A DNA stretch of 64,000 nt from Desulfotruncus arcticus DSM 17038 (GTDB lineage: Bacteria > Bacillota > Desulfotomaculia > Desulfotomaculales > Desulfallaceae): NCBI RefSeq assembly GCF_900113335.1, contig NZ_FOOX01000004.1, forward strand, positions 218,047 through 282,046, written 5' to 3'. The notes beneath the pieces were generated by a model. That model was not told the origin of the DNA and ran no database searches. It saw nothing but the letters and a program-made list of their open reading frames with translations. This document shows positions 53,199 to 63,217 of this stretch, one piece after another. Numbering within the stretch: position 1 is the first letter of the stretch; the number at the start of each line of letters is the position of its first letter. The translations under genes were made by a program, and so were the position numbers.

Positions 53199-54302
53199 AT
53201 GAGTTTTTGCCATGAGTACCAGCGCTATAAAACTTTTGACTTTACATCTTTTTTAAATCAATTGACGGATAACGATATATTAAAGATTATCAACAAAAAC
53301 CGCCTGTCAGAATTGGATTACCTGGCCCTGCTATCGCCCCGGGCTGAAAACTGCCTGGAAGAGATGGCCCGGAAGTCTCGCCAGCTTACGGTACAACATT
53401 TCGGCAAAGTCATATTTCTTTATACTCCCCTGTATTTGGCCGATTACTGCGTGAACAGTTGCATCTACTGCGGTTTTCGAATCCAAAACAAGTATCAGCG
53501 GAAAAAACTGTCCTTTGAAGAATTGGAAGCCGAGGCTAAAATCATCGCGGGCACGGGATTAAAACATATTTTAATCCTGACCGGCGAGTCCAGGAAACAT
53601 GCTCCGGTTAGTTATATCAAACAATGTGTCGGTGTTTTGCAAAAATACTTTACCTCCATAGGTATTGAAATATATCCCCTTACAGAAGAAGAATACGCCG
53701 AGCTGTTTTCTGCGGGGGTGGATAGTCTGACCATTTACCAGGAGGTTTACAATGAAGAGGTTTACCTGGAAGTGCATCCGGCAGGACCGAAACGGGATTA
53801 CCGCTTCAGGGTGGAAGCCCCGGAGCGGGCCTGCCGGGCGGGGATGAGGTCGGTGAACGTCGGCGCTTTGCTCGGATTGAACGACTGGCGAACCGAGGCT
53901 TTTTTCACCGGGCTGCACGCCAACTATTTACAAAACGGCTTTCCCGATGTCGAGGTCAGCATGTCCCCTCCACGGATGCGGCCGTACCCGGGCGGATTTT
54001 CACCCCGGGTGCCGGTTAGCGACAAAAACCTGGTGCAATATATTCTGGCCTTCCGGCTTTTTATGCCCCGGGGAGGGATTACCATTTCCACCCGGGAAAG
54101 CTCGGAACTACGGGAACATTTAATTAAATTGGGAGCTACTAAAATGTCCGCGGGGTCCTGCACGGCGGTGGGGGGACGTACTGATTCGGAAAAATCCGCC
54201 GGGCAGTTTGACATTTCCGACGACCGGGACGTGGCAGCCATGACCAGGGTAATCTACAATCACGGTTATCAGCCTGTTTTCAAGGACTGGCAGATGATAT
54301 AA
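53199..54302 (+). CDS. thiH: 2-iminoacetate synthase ThiH
   Basis: A 367-residue radical SAM enzyme that cleaves tyrosine to dehydroglycine. The cluster motif is CVNSCIYC, the CxxxCxxC signature. Its use instead of the oxygen-dependent ThiO fits an anaerobe. The ATG was chosen for its spacing from AGAAGGAGA. Confidence 0.94.
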   Translation: MSFCHEYQRYKTFDFTSFLNQLTDNDILKIINKNRLSELDYLALLSPRAENCLEEMARKSRQLTVQHFGKVIFLYTPLYLADYCVNSCIYCGFRIQNKYQRKKLSFEELEAEAKIIAGTGLKHILILTGESRKHAPVSYIKQCVGVLQKYFTSIGIEIYPLTEEEYAELFSAGVDSLTIYQEVYNEEVYLEVHPAGPKRDYRFRVEAPERACRAGMRSVNVGALLGLNDWRTEAFFTGLHANYLQNGFPDVEVSMSPPRMRPYPGGFSPRVPVSDKNLVQYILAFRLFMPRGGITISTRESSELREHLIKLGATKMSAGSCTAVGGRTDSEKSAGQFDISDDRDVAAMTRVIYNHGYQPVFKDWQMI

Positions 54303-54314
54303 GGAGGGGATACC

Positions 54315-54998
54315 ATGAACAATAAACCCGGATTGGCCGGTTTGCTGACCGCGGATATTTACGGCATTACCGCCGGGGAATATTCCCGGGGCAGAAGTAA
54401 CTTTGAAGTGGCGCGGCAAATGATTGCCGCCGGGATCAAAGTGATCCAGTACCGGGAAAAAGAAAAAACGCTTCGCGAGAAATACAATGAATGCCTGCAG
54501 ATCAGGGAAATAACCCGGGAATCCGGAGTCACTTTTATTGTTAATGACCACGTTGACCTGGCCCTGCTGGTTGGGGCGGACGGTGTGCACATCGGCCAGG
54601 ATGACCTGCCGCCGGAACAAGTCCGCCAACTGGTGGGGGATGAAATGATTATCGGCATGTCCACCCATTCCCCCGCCCAGGCCCGGGCAGCCATAAGCAG
54701 CGGAGTGGACTACATCGGCGTGGGGCCGATTTTTGCCACTAAAACCAAAAAGGACGTGTGCGCCCCGGTGGGGCTCGAATATTTGGATTATGCCGTAAAT
54801 AACGTGGATATACCCTTCGTTGCCATTGGCGGAATCAAAGAACATAATATCAGTGAGGTTGCCCGGAGAGGTGCCCGCCGTATAGCTCTGGTAACGGAAA
54901 TTGTCGGGGCCGAAGACATAGCGGCCAAAGTGCGCGTTTTACGGGTCGCCATCGATCATAGCCATATCTTACCGTCTTCCACAATTTGCTTCTGTTAA
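54315..54998 (+). CDS. thiE: Thiamine phosphate synthase ThiE
   Basis: A 227-residue TIM-barrel enzyme that joins the pyrimidine and thiazole moieties. VNDHVDLALLVGADGVHIGQ, GMSTHSPAQA and VDYIGVGPIFATKTK are family motifs. AAGGAGGGG precedes the ATG. It closes the thiSGHE operon. Confidence 0.94.
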   Translation: MNNKPGLAGLLTADIYGITAGEYSRGRSNFEVARQMIAAGIKVIQYREKEKTLREKYNECLQIREITRESGVTFIVNDHVDLALLVGADGVHIGQDDLPPEQVRQLVGDEMIIGMSTHSPAQARAAISSGVDYIGVGPIFATKTKKDVCAPVGLEYLDYAVNNVDIPFVAIGGIKEHNISEVARRGARRIALVTEIVGAEDIAAKVRVLRVAIDHSHILPSSTICFC

Positions 54999-55064
54999 CC
55001 AGCCTTGCCCCCGAGGTATAATCAAGCCAGAACCCATGTTCTCCTTAGAAAAGGGGGCTTTTTG

Positions 55065-58000
55065 ATGACCTTTGTGCACTTGCATACCCATTCTGAATAC
55101 AGTTTCCTGGACGGTGCCTGCAGACTGAGGGAACTGGCCGCCCGGGCCGGGGAATTATCCATGCCTGCACTGGCCCTCACAGACCATGGTGGTCTTCATG
55201 GAGCCATCGAGTTTTGCCAGTTGGCGCGTCAGGCTGGGATTAAGCCCATTATTGGCTGTGAGATTTATCTTGCTCCAGACTTTCACTTAGTTCTGCTGGC
55301 AAAAAACCGTACCGGTTACGAGAATCTTGTTCAGCTGGTGAGCCGTTCTCATTTAGAAAGACTTGATTATAAACCAAGGGTGGACAAGGATATGCTCGCC
55401 TGCTATGCAGGCGGGCTGATTGCCTTGAGTGGCTGTTTAGCGGGAGAGATCCCCCGTTTGCTTCTCCAAGGGCAGTACGCCCGGACCCGGGAAAAAGCCA
55501 TGGAATACCAGGCCATCTTCGGTCCCGGCAACTTTTATCTGGAACTTCAAAATCACGGCTTAAGCCGAGAAATCAGGTGCAACCAATTACTTAGGGAACT
55601 TGCCGGGGAAACGAAGATACCTTTGGTGGCCACCAACGATGTTCACTACCTTGACCGTAAAGACGCCTCTGTCCATGAACTACTGGTCTCCATCGGTACA
55701 TTGCCAACCATTCAGGCTCCGCATCCCCTTAAACTTCCTAACGGAGAGTTTTATCTTAAATCTGCCGGGGAAATGAGGTATCTTTTTCGGGAAATTCCGC
55801 AAGCCATTGAGAACACGTTAAAAATCAGTGCTTCATGCAACCTTGCGTTACCTCTTGGCTCTCTCCGTTTACCTTTCTTTCCGCTGCCTGAAGGGGTTAC
55901 CCATGATGACTATCTCGCTTCTCTTTGTCAACAAGGGTTGAGCAAGCGCTATACCAACCTGACCGGGGAAATCCGGCAACGCCTGGAGAGGGAACTTCAA
56001 ATCATCGGCGCAATGAAACTTGCTCCTTACTTCTTAATTGTTGCCGATCTGGTGGACTTTGCCCGGCAAAAGGGGATCCCTGTAGGGCCGGGCCGGGGCT
56101 CGGCGGGTGGCAGTTTGGTTGCCTATGCCCTTGGGATTACCAGCATTGATCCGATTGAAAATCAGCTCTTTTTTGAACGTTTTCTGAACCCTGAAAGACC
56201 AGACCTGCCGGATATTGATTTGGATTTATGCCAACGACGCAGGGGCGAAGTGCTTTCCTACATCCATCAAAAATATGGGGCCGGGCATGTAGCACAGATA
56301 GGAATCTTCAGCACCATGGGAGCCAGGGGGGCCATCCGGGATGTAGGAAAGGCTTTGGGTGTTCCTCAGCGAATCATTAATTTAGTGGCAAATAATTTGC
56401 CTCACTTCTCCGGTAAGGGGGGGCTGGAACATGCTCTTTCCACCCTCCCCGAGTTTAAAACACTCCCCATCCACCAAGAACCCTGGCGAACTTTAATTGA
56501 AAAGGCCAGAAGTATGGAAGGGAGGGTCAGACATCGCTCCATCCATCCCGCGGGGGTCGTGATCAGCCAGGAGAGTCTTCAAAAAACAGTTCCTCTCCAA
56601 CTCGCCCCGGGAGGGGAAATCGTCACTCAGTACGGTCCCGAAAGTCTCGAAGCCTTGGGTCTACTCAAAATTGATCTGCTAGGTCTCAGAAACCTCACTA
56701 TTATCGACGATACGCTGAAACTTGTGGCAAAAAACAGGGGACTTCAATTAACGCCGGAGCAAATACCTGCCGATGATCCAGCTGCTTACCGTTTGCTGCA
56801 AAATGGCGAGACCCTGGCTTGTTTTCAGTTGGAAAGTTCCGGTATGCGAAGCCTTATGAAAAAGCTAAAACCAATCAACATAAGGGATCTAATTGCTCTT
56901 TTGGCTTTGTACCGTCCCGGACCCTGGGACAGCGGTATGGTGGAACGATTTTTAAAACGCCGGCACGGAGAAGAACCTGTTGTTTACCCTCATCCAAGCC
57001 TGGAGCCGGTCTTAATAGATACGTACGGGATCGTTTTGTTCCAAGAGCAGGTGATGCAGGTGGCCAATTTTGCGGCCGGGTATCGGATGGGGGAAGCGGA
57101 TCTCTTGCGCAGGGCAGTTGCGAAGAAGTCAACAGATTTGCAAAGGCACGAGCAGAAGTTTATCCAGGGATGCCTGAATAATGGTTTCAGTGCGGAAGAA
57201 GCCCGGAAAATCTATACATCTTTAACTCGATTTGCGGGGTATAGTTTTAATAAAGCGCACAGTACGGCCTATGCCTGCATTTCTTATCAGACGGCTTTTT
57301 TAAAAGCCAACTATCCCGAAGAATATTTTGCTTCTCTTTTGAGCAGCCAGACGGGATACTATAATCTTTCCGTCTACATTGAGGAGGCCAAAAGAAGGGG
57401 CATCAAGATTTTGCCCCCGGATATCAACCGCAGTTCAGCCTATTTTACGGTTGATCGGGAAGCCGTCCGGGTAGGGCTGGCCATCATTAAAGGGGTTGGT
57501 GAGCACTCCGTGCGTGAAATCCTGCAAGCCAAAAAACAGGGAGCAGAGTTTACTTCTTTCTATGACTTTTGTTCCCGGGTAAATACAAGAGTGGTCAACA
57601 GGAGGGTTTTAACAAACCTGATCAACGCCGGCGCCTTTGACTCCCTGGGCTTAAACCGGCCTCAATTGCTGGCAAGTGCAGAAGGGGTCCTAAAAGCCGT
57701 AAGAGCGGCACAAAAAACCAGACAAACGGGACAGCTAAGCTTTATGGATCTCGGCCTGATGGCTAAAGACTCCGGGATTGAGTACAACTTAAATGTCCCG
57801 GACTACTCCCGGGAGGAGAAAATGCGCCTGGAACGGGAGCTGTTATCAATTTCGATCGCGGAACATCCCTTTGCCAGGTATCAACGGATGATCACCAGGC
57901 ATAAAATCACCATGACCGGTAAACTAAAAGGTCTCCGTGAGGGAAACAGCGTAACTGTTGCCGGGACGGTGGTCAGCAGCCGGCGGCAACCGACCAGAAA

Positions 58001-58268
58001 TAAGGATTATATGCTGATTCTTTTGCTGGAAGATCCCTTTGGACAGGTGGAAGTAATTTTATTTCCCGGCACTTACAAACAATACTTATATGAACTGAAC
58101 CCCGAAGGCATACTAATCAAGGGAAAACTATGCTTTGAAGGTGAACAGCCCAAGGTCATAGCTGAAAGCATCCGCTCCCTGACACTACTCAGAAGTCAGG
58201 AGTCAGAAGTCAGAAGTCGGAATGAGGGAACCGGTGAAAACATTGCGCAAGGTTCGCTTGAAGAATGA
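55065..58268 (+). CDS. dnaE: DNA polymerase III alpha subunit (DnaE type)
   Basis: A 1067-residue C-family polymerase. The PHP domain has HLHTH (5-9) and TDHGGLHG (39-46), so its metal site looks intact. The palm has GPGRGSAGGSLVAYALG and the catalytic aspartates in PDIDLD near 383. HhH and OB-fold domains follow (EGNSVTVAGTVVSSRRQ). The last 25 or so residues (LRSQESEVRSRNEG...) are encoded by GTCAG heptad repeats and look like read-through into a repeat. It may be a second DnaE beside a PolC replicase. The ATG at 55065 has AAAGGGGG 8 bases upstream. Confidence 0.92.
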   Translation: MTFVHLHTHSEYSFLDGACRLRELAARAGELSMPALALTDHGGLHGAIEFCQLARQAGIKPIIGCEIYLAPDFHLVLLAKNRTGYENLVQLVSRSHLERLDYKPRVDKDMLACYAGGLIALSGCLAGEIPRLLLQGQYARTREKAMEYQAIFGPGNFYLELQNHGLSREIRCNQLLRELAGETKIPLVATNDVHYLDRKDASVHELLVSIGTLPTIQAPHPLKLPNGEFYLKSAGEMRYLFREIPQAIENTLKISASCNLALPLGSLRLPFFPLPEGVTHDDYLASLCQQGLSKRYTNLTGEIRQRLERELQIIGAMKLAPYFLIVADLVDFARQKGIPVGPGRGSAGGSLVAYALGITSIDPIENQLFFERFLNPERPDLPDIDLDLCQRRRGEVLSYIHQKYGAGHVAQIGIFSTMGARGAIRDVGKALGVPQRIINLVANNLPHFSGKGGLEHALSTLPEFKTLPIHQEPWRTLIEKARSMEGRVRHRSIHPAGVVISQESLQKTVPLQLAPGGEIVTQYGPESLEALGLLKIDLLGLRNLTIIDDTLKLVAKNRGLQLTPEQIPADDPAAYRLLQNGETLACFQLESSGMRSLMKKLKPINIRDLIALLALYRPGPWDSGMVERFLKRRHGEEPVVYPHPSLEPVLIDTYGIVLFQEQVMQVANFAAGYRMGEADLLRRAVAKKSTDLQRHEQKFIQGCLNNGFSAEEARKIYTSLTRFAGYSFNKAHSTAYACISYQTAFLKANYPEEYFASLLSSQTGYYNLSVYIEEAKRRGIKILPPDINRSSAYFTVDREAVRVGLAIIKGVGEHSVREILQAKKQGAEFTSFYDFCSRVNTRVVNRRVLTNLINAGAFDSLGLNRPQLLASAEGVLKAVRAAQKTRQTGQLSFMDLGLMAKDSGIEYNLNVPDYSREEKMRLERELLSISIAEHPFARYQRMITRHKITMTGKLKGLREGNSVTVAGTVVSSRRQPTRNKDYMLILLLEDPFGQVEVILFPGTYKQYLYELNPEGILIKGKLCFEGEQPKVIAESIRSLTLLRSQESEVRSRNEGTGENIAQGSLEE
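58190..58222 (+). repeat. GTCAG heptad repeat inside the dnaE 3' end
   Basis: AGAAGTCAGGAGTCAGAAG with two further GTCAGAA/GTCGGAA units lies in frame with the dnaE C-terminus. Confidence 0.75.
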
Positions 58269-58322
58269 AGGATACGGTGATATTTGCTAAACAAAACTTC
58301 TTAGTTCTGAGGGGATATGGCC

Positions 58323-59111
58323 ATGATTCTGGTTGGTACGGCGGGATACAGTTACGATAGTTGGATAGGTCCGGTTTATCCCAAGGAAATCAATAAAAAG
58401 GAAATGCTGAACTTTTATGCCAAGGAATTTTCTTTTGCCGAAATCAATTCCAGCTATTACCGCATGCCCAACCGGTTTATGCTTTATCACATGCAGGCTA
58501 AAACTCAAGAACATTTTCAATTTGTGATCAAAGCCCATAAAAGCTTAACCCACGTACGGGAGGACAACGAAAAGGAATTTACCGAGTTCAAGGAAGCCCT
58601 CAAGCCCCTGGTGGAGGCTCAAAAATTCGGATGTGTGCTGGCCCAGTTTCCCAGCAGTTTTCGCTACCGGGATGAAAACATTGACTACCTGAAGGAATTC
58701 CGGAACCAACTGGGAGACATTCCGGTAGTTGTGGAGTTCCGCCATGAAGAATGGATGGATGAAAACGTATTCGAGCTTTTGGAGGATCAGGACCTGGGTT
58801 ATGTTTGCGTGGACGAGCCTCAATTCAAAACGTTAGTGCCTCCGGTGGTGAGGGCTACCAGCAGGGTCGGTTACGTTCGTTTTCACGGGCGGAACTACAA
58901 AAAATGGTGGCAGCACAAAGAAACCCACGAGCGTTACGATTATCTTTATTCCGAGGCAGAGTTAAAAGAGTGGGTGCCCTGGATCAAAAAGCTGGCCGCC
59001 AAAACGGAGAAAACCTTCATCAGCATGAATAACCACTACCGGGGCCAGGCGGCCATCAACGGCCGCATGCTGCGGGAAATGCTGGAAGAAGAGTGGGGGG
59101 AAGTCCGCTGA
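58323..59111 (+). CDS. DUF72 family protein
   Basis: A 262-residue TIM-barrel protein of the DUF72 (YecE) family. The start MILVGTAGYSYDSW and the segments EINSSYYRMPN, VVEFRHEEWMDE and YVRFHGRNYKKWW are characteristic. The function is unknown; a link to nucleic-acid repair has been suggested from its neighbours. Here it lies directly before a uracil-DNA glycosylase, with overlapping frames. The ATG chosen is the second one, 8 bases from GAGGGG. Confidence 0.88.
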   Translation: MILVGTAGYSYDSWIGPVYPKEINKKEMLNFYAKEFSFAEINSSYYRMPNRFMLYHMQAKTQEHFQFVIKAHKSLTHVREDNEKEFTEFKEALKPLVEAQKFGCVLAQFPSSFRYRDENIDYLKEFRNQLGDIPVVVEFRHEEWMDENVFELLEDQDLGYVCVDEPQFKTLVPPVVRATSRVGYVRFHGRNYKKWWQHKETHERYDYLYSEAELKEWVPWIKKLAAKTEKTFISMNNHYRGQAAINGRMLREMLEEEWGEVR

Positions 59112-59698
59112 TCACAAACGAATTGACAGTGGAGGATTTAACTGCCCGCGCGGTGGGCTGCAAGCGTTGTACGTTGGGAGAAACCAGGCATTCCGTGGTG
59201 TTCGGAGAGGGTAACCTCCGTGCCGGCTTGATGTTGGTGGGCGAGTCCCCGGGAGAGAAGGAAGATGAGACCGGGAGGCCCTTTGTCGGCCCTGCCGGGC
59301 GCATCCTGAACAAAATTCTTGCTGAAGTCGGAATCCGGCGGGAGGATCTTTACATTACCGGGGTGATCAAATGCAGGCCACCCCAAAACAGGCTCCCCAA
59401 GAAGGCGGAGGTCAGTGCATGTGTGCCCTTTCTGAAAAAACAAATCGAGCTGATCAGGCCCAAGATCATTATCTGTCTCGGTTCCCTGGCCACAAAAACC
59501 TTGCTTGATCCCAAAGCGAAAATTACCGAGGTGCGCGGCAAGTGGTTTGAAAGAGGTGGCATCATGATGATGCCCACCTATCACCCCGCTGCTGTGTTTC
59601 ATGATGAAGAGAAATTAGCTGCCATCAGAGAAGATTTCCGCCAGGTCAAAGAAGCTTACAAAAAGGCAAGTGGAAACGGTCCCAAAGCGCCGGGATAA
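59093..59698 (+). CDS. Type 4 uracil-DNA glycosylase
   Basis: A 201-residue uracil-DNA glycosylase with an iron-sulfur cluster, removing uracil from DNA. The active-site motif is GESPGEKEDETGRPFVG and the second motif YHPAAV. The cluster ligands are Cys23 and Cys26 in GCKRC, Cys94 in KCRPPQNR and Cys110. The start is uncertain: GTG used here, or TTG ten codons on. It overlaps the DUF72 gene by 19 bases, so they are co-translated. Confidence 0.92.
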   Translation: MGGSPLITNELTVEDLTARAVGCKRCTLGETRHSVVFGEGNLRAGLMLVGESPGEKEDETGRPFVGPAGRILNKILAEVGIRREDLYITGVIKCRPPQNRLPKKAEVSACVPFLKKQIELIRPKIIICLGSLATKTLLDPKAKITEVRGKWFERGGIMMMPTYHPAAVFHDEEKLAAIREDFRQVKEAYKKASGNGPKAPG

Positions 59699-59955
59699 AC
59701 CGGCATAGCGGAGGAACAAAGTTTGCACTTTCTTTTAAACAGGGTTCCGTTAAACTCATTTTTTGCTATGATATATGCTATAAGGTTAATCGCACTAAAC
59801 CATATATTGAAAACAATTTAAAGGTGAAATCTGCCCGGCCCCTTGTCAATTATGGTACCCGGTATTAGTTGCTATTTGCAAGAATATATTTTTGCCATGT
59901 TGCCATTGTCTGTTGATAAGTTGTTTATATGACTTATAAAGGATAGTGGGTGTTA

Positions 59956-60824
59956 ATGCGCTACCAAGAAATGGATGGAAGGATATTGGAGCAGTTAAGG
60001 GAAAATTCATTGGTACATCTTACCAAAGATAAGGCGAGAAATATCAATATCATTAACTTTATAAAAAAATATCCAGTACATAGGATATCTATTGTTGGCG
60101 AATCTGTGTTGATTTGCGGTAGAAGTGATGAGGATTGGGTCTATATCAGCAGCAAATCGGAAGATGAGTTTCAACAACTCATACAAGATTTGGATGAAGA
60201 AGATAAGTGCTTTGCTGTATTGGAGGACTGGATGCTTCCGTATATCGTAAAGGACAGGGAGATTCGGTCCCGGTTAACTTGCATAAAACTGGTGTATGAC
60301 AGCAATGCCCGGCTGCAGCCAAGTCAATTTAAATGTATTCCACTATCTATCTCCGATGCTCCAACGATTTATCTCGTTAACCGCCGCTAAGACTCTCGCC
60401 TCTATAGGCGGGAGTTAAGCGGCGATAAACTCGAAATAAGTGCGACTAAGGTTCAGGTGGGGTCAAAACCCCACCTGAACCAAGTCTTCTTTATAAGTAT
60501 TCTAAATATCAAGAATATATCTCAATGGATTATATTGTTGAGAGGATTCAAAACGGCATAGGATGTGGTATTTGGCAGAACAAAAAACTAGTAGCCTGGG
60601 CACTTACACATGATGACGGAGCAATCGGATTTTTAAATGTGTTGGAAGGATATAGGAGAAAAGGGTACGGTAAGGATATAACTGTTGCTATGATTAAGAG
60701 GTTGTTGGAAATTGGTGAAGTACCCTATGCGCATATTGAAGAGGAAAATGAAAAATCCATGAGCCTTGCCCTTAAAACGGGCTTCAGGAAGGATAGAAGG
60801 ATTCATTGGATTAAAATGAAATAG
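59956..60824 (+). pseudogene. GNAT acetyltransferase gene split by a family B repeat
   Basis: The first part (59956-60372) encodes 139 residues of an N-terminal GNAT-like region. The second (60495-60824) encodes the acetyl-CoA-binding core, with FLNVLEGYRRKGYGKDITVA and EEENEKSMSLALKTGFRKD. Deleting the 122 bp between them joins ...ISDAPTIY to KYSKYQEYIS... in one frame with no lost or added base, giving 248 residues, a normal size for two-lobed GNAT proteins. As it stands, the first part ends after L-V-N-R-R in the repeat. The second part has an internal ATG at 60525 but no clear ribosome site. Confidence 0.88.
60373..60494 (+). mobile_element. Family B element inserted in the GNAT gene
   Basis: The element is flanked by TTTAT on both sides (60368-60372 and 60490-60494), consistent with a 5-bp target duplication. 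It has two hairpins: CGCCGCT...AGCGGCG with an inner CTCGCC/GGCGGG stem, and GGTTCAGGTGGGG with its complement. It has no reading frame, so it must be moved by an enzyme supplied elsewhere. Confidence 0.85.
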
Positions 60825-60842
60825 TTGGGGTTGATATAGACA

Positions 60843-61301
60843 ATGAATTGTACAGAACTGGCTTTAAAAGAATTTCTGGTTAAAGCAAAAAAGAATACAT
60901 ACGCCGGAGACGGTTCCTTATCTGTTTCATCAAGGCTAAGTTCAAAGGATTTGCATTATGCTGAAGGCGACTTGCACTATATAGACACATATCTTGGGAG
61001 TGCGAATTTTATCGGTGAGGAAGCGGTTTTTGAAAATCAAGTGCCTGTATGGGGGATGAACTACTATGGCAAGATGCTGGTCCCTGATATCCCGGAAGGA
61101 TTTAGCCATTGCTTAAAAAGTGCTTTAAAGGTAGTTCCCCTGGAATATCCGTTTAGAGGGCCGGCAGTTTTTGAACACAAGGAATTCACCTATAGATGTT
61201 TTTGGCAGGGGAATTTATCAAATTTTACCGGGAATGAGGAGATATATTTTAATGTAACCGGCATATACAAATTAAGTTTTCACGGCGGTATGATAAGGTA
61301 A
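60843..61301 (+). CDS. DUF5680 domain protein
   Basis: A 152-residue protein matching the DUF5680 pattern: KKNTYAGDGSL near the start, SSRLSSKDLHYAEGDLHYID, then VWGMNYYGKM. Its function is unknown. It is AT-rich like the genes around it. It follows the interrupted GNAT gene by 18 bases and may have formed an operon with it. Confidence 0.75.
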   Translation: MNCTELALKEFLVKAKKNTYAGDGSLSVSSRLSSKDLHYAEGDLHYIDTYLGSANFIGEEAVFENQVPVWGMNYYGKMLVPDIPEGFSHCLKSALKVVPLEYPFRGPAVFEHKEFTYRCFWQGNLSNFTGNEEIYFNVTGIYKLSFHGGMIR

Positions 61302-61329
61302 AAATGGAGGGCGTCAGGGGAGTAATATC

Positions 61330-61860
61330 ATGAGAGTAGAAGAAAAAATTAAGAATGCCAATAATGAACATTTGATAAGAGAGCTTTCGTTAAAAGATGA
61401 AATCGATATCCAGCAATTATGTATTCGATGTGGGGATTACTTCTTAATTATGGAAGAAAGAATCCCTGATAGTAATTGTGGCAATGAAATCCTAAATGAA
61501 TTGCCGCCGAATAAGGCAAAAAAAGATAAATTGGTTCTAGGTGTATACAATGATTGTGCAAGGCTAATTGCAGTAATTGATATTATAAGAGGCTATAAAA
61601 TTGAAGATGAATGGACTATAGGCTTGATGATAATAGATCCCGATGAAAGAGGAAAAGGTTTGGGAGAACAAATTAATGATTTTATAAAAAAAATTGCACT
61701 TGAATCGAAAGCTGCAATATTAAGATTAGGTGTTGTGGAGGGTAATCACAGAGCGTACAAATTTTGGACTAATATTGGATACAAAGAAGTTGGTAGGGTA
61801 AATAAAAAGTTTGGAGATAAAGAAAAAACAATTTTTGTAATGAACTATAACTTAAGATAA
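61330..61860 (+). CDS. GNAT family N-acetyltransferase
   Basis: A 176-residue acetyltransferase. The acetyl-CoA loop is DPDERGKGLGEQIND (R/Q-x-x-G-x-G/A type), followed by RLGVVEGNHRAYKFWTNIGY. The substrate is unknown. It lies close behind the DUF5680 gene. Confidence 0.87.
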   Translation: MRVEEKIKNANNEHLIRELSLKDEIDIQQLCIRCGDYFLIMEERIPDSNCGNEILNELPPNKAKKDKLVLGVYNDCARLIAVIDIIRGYKIEDEWTIGLMIIDPDERGKGLGEQINDFIKKIALESKAAILRLGVVEGNHRAYKFWTNIGYKEVGRVNKKFGDKEKTIFVMNYNLR

Positions 61861-61951
61861 GTTGTAGTATAAAATGGAAATATAAAACGGCAGGTGATAA
61901 CCTATGCAAAAATATATTGCTGATGTATCCAACAAACCAATAGCTTAATTG

Positions 61952-61992
61952 AAAGCCCTTCGTTTCAGTAAAACGGGGGGCTTTTAATTTTC
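61952..61992 (+). terminator. Terminator after the GNAT gene
   Basis: AAAGCCC/GGGCTTT with an inner CGTTT/AAACG stem, followed by TAATTTT. Confidence 0.75.
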
Positions 61993-62444
61993 CGGTTACC
62001 TGCATGCGAAAAAGGACGCTTTACTCTTTCAGCATGAATTTATTAATATTGGTATTTTATTTTTCACATAAATACTCAAAAGGTAGGTTTGTTATGGGGA
62101 AAATTGTCATGGTGGCGGGGTTGCGGTGCACTCAATAACTCTGTCTCTCAAAAACCTCGCCCCTTGTATCCTCTTTAATTCCCTTCAGTAAAAATCAATA
62201 ACGAAAAATCGATAACATTAGATTCTTTGCTGGGATATTAATCCTATTAAGGGGTATTAAAAAATTTTCAATTCGATCCTACGATTTCTCCATTTCCAAC
62301 GTCTATATTTATAGAAAGGAGTGAAACTTCTTGATTTTAATTTCGCTTGCACCATCAGACCCCTAAAATATTTTAACAAGTCAGGTTATTATTAGCAGTA
62401 GATATTTGAAGATAAACAAAATTAATTAAGGAAGGTAACCTTCT
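61993..62444. other. Gene-free AT-rich spacer
   Basis: No coding frame, RNA gene or repeat I can support lies in this 450-bp stretch. A ribosome site GGAAGG at its right end belongs to the next gene. Confidence 0.5.
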
Positions 62445-63077
62445 GTGAAAAAAAACATGGCTGTAGCTTATTCAGTATTCTTTCTTTTATTAATTATTAT
62501 TTTAGATACGGCTTGCGGAACAACTAATGATGAAATTAATCAAACAAATCCCAATACTGTGTCCGACACAAGCTCAGCAGAGTCAGCCGTTACGTACTCA
62601 GAAGAACAAAGAATACTTTATAAGATTGTGATTCAACGGGGAAAAGAAAGATTCTCCTTTGAAGAAAAAGATTCGAATTATTGTACTCTAGTTTCAGATG
62701 TTGAAAATCTTTTAATAATAGCTCCCCGTGGTGGTGCTGGCATTGACTCATCGACTCTTGAAAAAAACGTTGACGTTAAGGATATTGATATCATAAGAGA
62801 AAGCGAAAAAGATAGCGGTAACAAAGTTGCAGTTGTTGAAAATGAAGGAGTCTGGATTCGCCTTTATTATAATCCATACCGGCCTGGACAGGGTATGAAT
62901 GATTTTAAGCACAAGGACGTTATGGTGTATATTGATCCCAATGATATCACCAATGCCTATCTCGCAAGGCAGAATCCGGATGATCTATCGAAATGGGATT
63001 TGATTTTATTGCCCGGCTATGGCCCGTGGCTTCAGAAAGAAATTGACATGCTATTGAGATTAAAAACTGGGTTTTAA
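62445..63077 (+). CDS. Putative lipoprotein, unknown function
   Basis: A 210-residue protein starting GTG with AAGGAAGG upstream. Residues 1-24 form a lipoprotein-type signal (KKNMAVAYSVFFLLLIIILD-TAC), with a weak lipobox and Cys24. The mature part starts Thr/Ser/Asn-rich. I do not recognise the rest (LYYNPYRPGQGMNDFKHKDV, LPGYGPWLQKEID). It is probably anchored to the outer face of the membrane. Confidence 0.65.
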   Translation: MKKNMAVAYSVFFLLLIIILDTACGTTNDEINQTNPNTVSDTSSAESAVTYSEEQRILYKIVIQRGKERFSFEEKDSNYCTLVSDVENLLIIAPRGGAGIDSSTLEKNVDVKDIDIIRESEKDSGNKVAVVENEGVWIRLYYNPYRPGQGMNDFKHKDVMVYIDPNDITNAYLARQNPDDLSKWDLILLPGYGPWLQKEIDMLLRLKTGF

Positions 63078-63217
63078 AACTTGTTTGTTTAATGCAAAGG
63101 TTAAGCGGGATTATTGTTTGCTCGTCAGTTAAAAAGGGGTAAGGGGATTAATAGATCGCAAAAAATAGCAATTTTTCTCAATGAGGCTTGTAGTCTAAAA
63201 AATTAAGGAGTGGTTTA

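Noticed and set aside
61903..61947. 14-codon frame with a weak ribosome site before the terminator
   Set aside because: Too short and without any conserved feature; probably 3' untranslated sequence.
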